Shown here: positions 6,804 through 7,151 of the stretch, one piece after another
Position numbering within the stretch: position 1 is the first letter of the stretch
How the letters are laid out: the number at the start of each line of letters is the position of its first letter
Assembly (NCBI RefSeq): GCF_900769625.1
Contig: NZ_CAAGHK010000042.1
Coordinates: forward strand, 1-7,151
Source of the DNA: an uncultured Clostridium sp.
GTDB lineage: Bacteria > Bacillota > Clostridia > Clostridiales > Clostridiaceae
DNA: 7,151 nucleotides
Direction: 5' to 3'
Notes under the pieces: generated by a model
The model's database searches: none
The model's input: the letters and a program-made list of their open reading frames with translations, nothing else
What the model was told of the DNA's origin: nothing
Position numbers and translations under genes: made by a program

Positions 6804-6856
6804 AGTCTTAATATCATGTTTGCTTTTATTATTATTTATAAATTCTATAACTTCAT

Positions 6857-7129
6857 CTAATTTCTTGTTGCAAATATGGCCATAGCTTTTTTTAATATTT
6901 CATTTTCCTCTTTAATTCTTGCCATTTCTTTTTTTAATTCTTTAACTTCTTTTAATGTCATAACTTCATTCTCATCTACTTTAATTTCTTTTACATCTTT
7001 AATCCAGCCGTTGATTGTTGATTTTGCAATGCCATATTCGCTACTTAGCTCTGCTAAGCTCATTCCTGACTTAAATAAGTCTACTATCATATCCTTATAT
7101 TCTTGATCATATCTTCTGCCCTTTCCCAT
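6857..7129 (-). CDS. IS3-family transposase OrfA (DNA-binding helix-turn-helix and leucine zipper)
   Basis: From ATG at 7129-7127 the protein is 90 residues, beginning MGKGRRYDQEYKDMIVDL. A GTG at 7138 would add three residues, but AAAGGA (7145-7140) is 1 nt from GTG and 10 nt from ATG, so ATG is the better start. The N-terminal half is a helix-turn-helix (LAELSSEYGIAKSTINGWIK). The C-terminal part is a heptad-rich coiled coil (LKEVKELKKEMARIKEENEI) for multimerisation. OrfA alone binds the IS ends and often acts as a regulator; fused to OrfB by frameshifting it forms the transposase. It ends at TAG (6859-6857), beyond the slippery run, so the two frames overlap as usual in this family. Confidence 0.92.
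   Translation of the reverse strand: MGKGRRYDQEYKDMIVDLFKSGMSLAELSSEYGIAKSTINGWIKDVKEIKVDENEVMTLKEVKELKKEMARIKEENEILKKAMAIFATRN
6887..6893 (-). other. Programmed -1 frameshift site joining OrfA and OrfB
   Basis: On the minus strand seven A residues precede G: the OrfA frame reads TTA AAA AAA GCT. Slippage by -1 re-pairs both AAA codons and continues as AGC TAT GGC into the OrfB frame, which is open from here to 5984. The result is 81 OrfA residues plus 301 OrfB residues, about 382 in total, a normal IS3-family length. The fused catalytic residues would be D224, D287 and E323. A TATGGCCATA palindrome directly follows and may be part of the downstream stimulator, though it has no loop of its own. 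Confidence 0.85.
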
Positions 7130-7151
7130 AATGGACACATCCTTTCTTAAC

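Larger units (their letters stand above)
5948..7151 (-). mobile_element. IS3-family insertion sequence, right part cut by the window edge
   Basis: The element carries orfA and orfB on the minus strand in the usual IS3 order, with a -1 frameshift window between them. The probable end downstream of orfB is at 5948, where TGTCAATATTTTGGACAC (5948-5965) begins with the family's TG terminus. The matching end upstream of orfA must lie just beyond 7151, since only 22 bases precede the orfA start codon in the window. Target duplication therefore cannot be checked. The OrfA and OrfB sequences look like the IS150 or a related subgroup; the subgroup is an impression, not a measurement. Confidence 0.85.

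Noticed and set aside
6876..7106. Open frame of 76 codons on the plus strand, rich in Phe, Ile and Ser
   Set aside because: It is antisense to orfA; the hydrophobic look comes from reading Lys/Glu-rich coiled-coil codons backwards.
7130..7138. GTG at 7138 as the start of OrfA
   Set aside because: The AAAGGA ribosome binding site leaves only 1 nt before GTG but 10 nt before the ATG at 7129, so the shorter protein is preferred.
7134..7140. GTGTCC near the window's right edge as the second IS terminal repeat
   Set aside because: It has the same orientation as the GTGTCC in the 5948 end rather than being inverted, and it lies at the orfA start; the true partner must lie outside the window.

Overview
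The window is very AT-rich, with short intergenic gaps, strong purine-rich ribosome binding sites and A/T-ending codons. This points to a low-GC Firmicute, most likely Clostridium. It holds a lactose/beta-galactoside utilisation locus followed by an IS3-family insertion sequence that runs off the right edge.

Layout. Positions 1-326 hold no convincing gene, but contain control signals for the next gene: a perfect 14-bp palindrome that fits the CcpA cre consensus at 12 of 14 positions, and a GAAACAT motif. A MelB-type (GPH family) sugar:cation symporter runs rightward at 327-1691 and starts with TTG. A perfect 19-bp-stem hairpin (1701-1746) separates it from a convergent AraC-family regulator (1753-2586, minus strand). 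The 192-bp gap 2587-2778 is a divergent promoter region between the regulator and a large GH2 beta-galactosidase (2779-5811). The regulator/beta-galactosidase arrangement matches the known bgaR-bgaL lactose-inducible pair of Clostridium perfringens; that identity is inferred from protein type and order. After the beta-galactosidase comes a long hairpin inside a larger imperfect palindrome (about 5846-5948). This abuts the probable end of an IS3-family element (5948 to beyond 7151) carrying orfA and orfB on the minus strand, linked by a T7 (A7 in the mRNA) -1 frameshift site.

How the genes probably work together. The symporter imports a galactoside, the intracellular GH2 enzyme hydrolyses it, and the AraC-type protein senses the sugar and activates transcription. 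GAAACAT-type repeats occur upstream of both the symporter and the beta-galactosidase and overlap the regulator's own -10 box, so one regulator may control all three units. The cre-like site suggests glucose repression of transport.

I found no wholly new system. The points most worth checking are the shared repeat, the cre-like site, the palindrome next to the IS, and a Gly-to-Val change beside the second catalytic Asp of the transposase.
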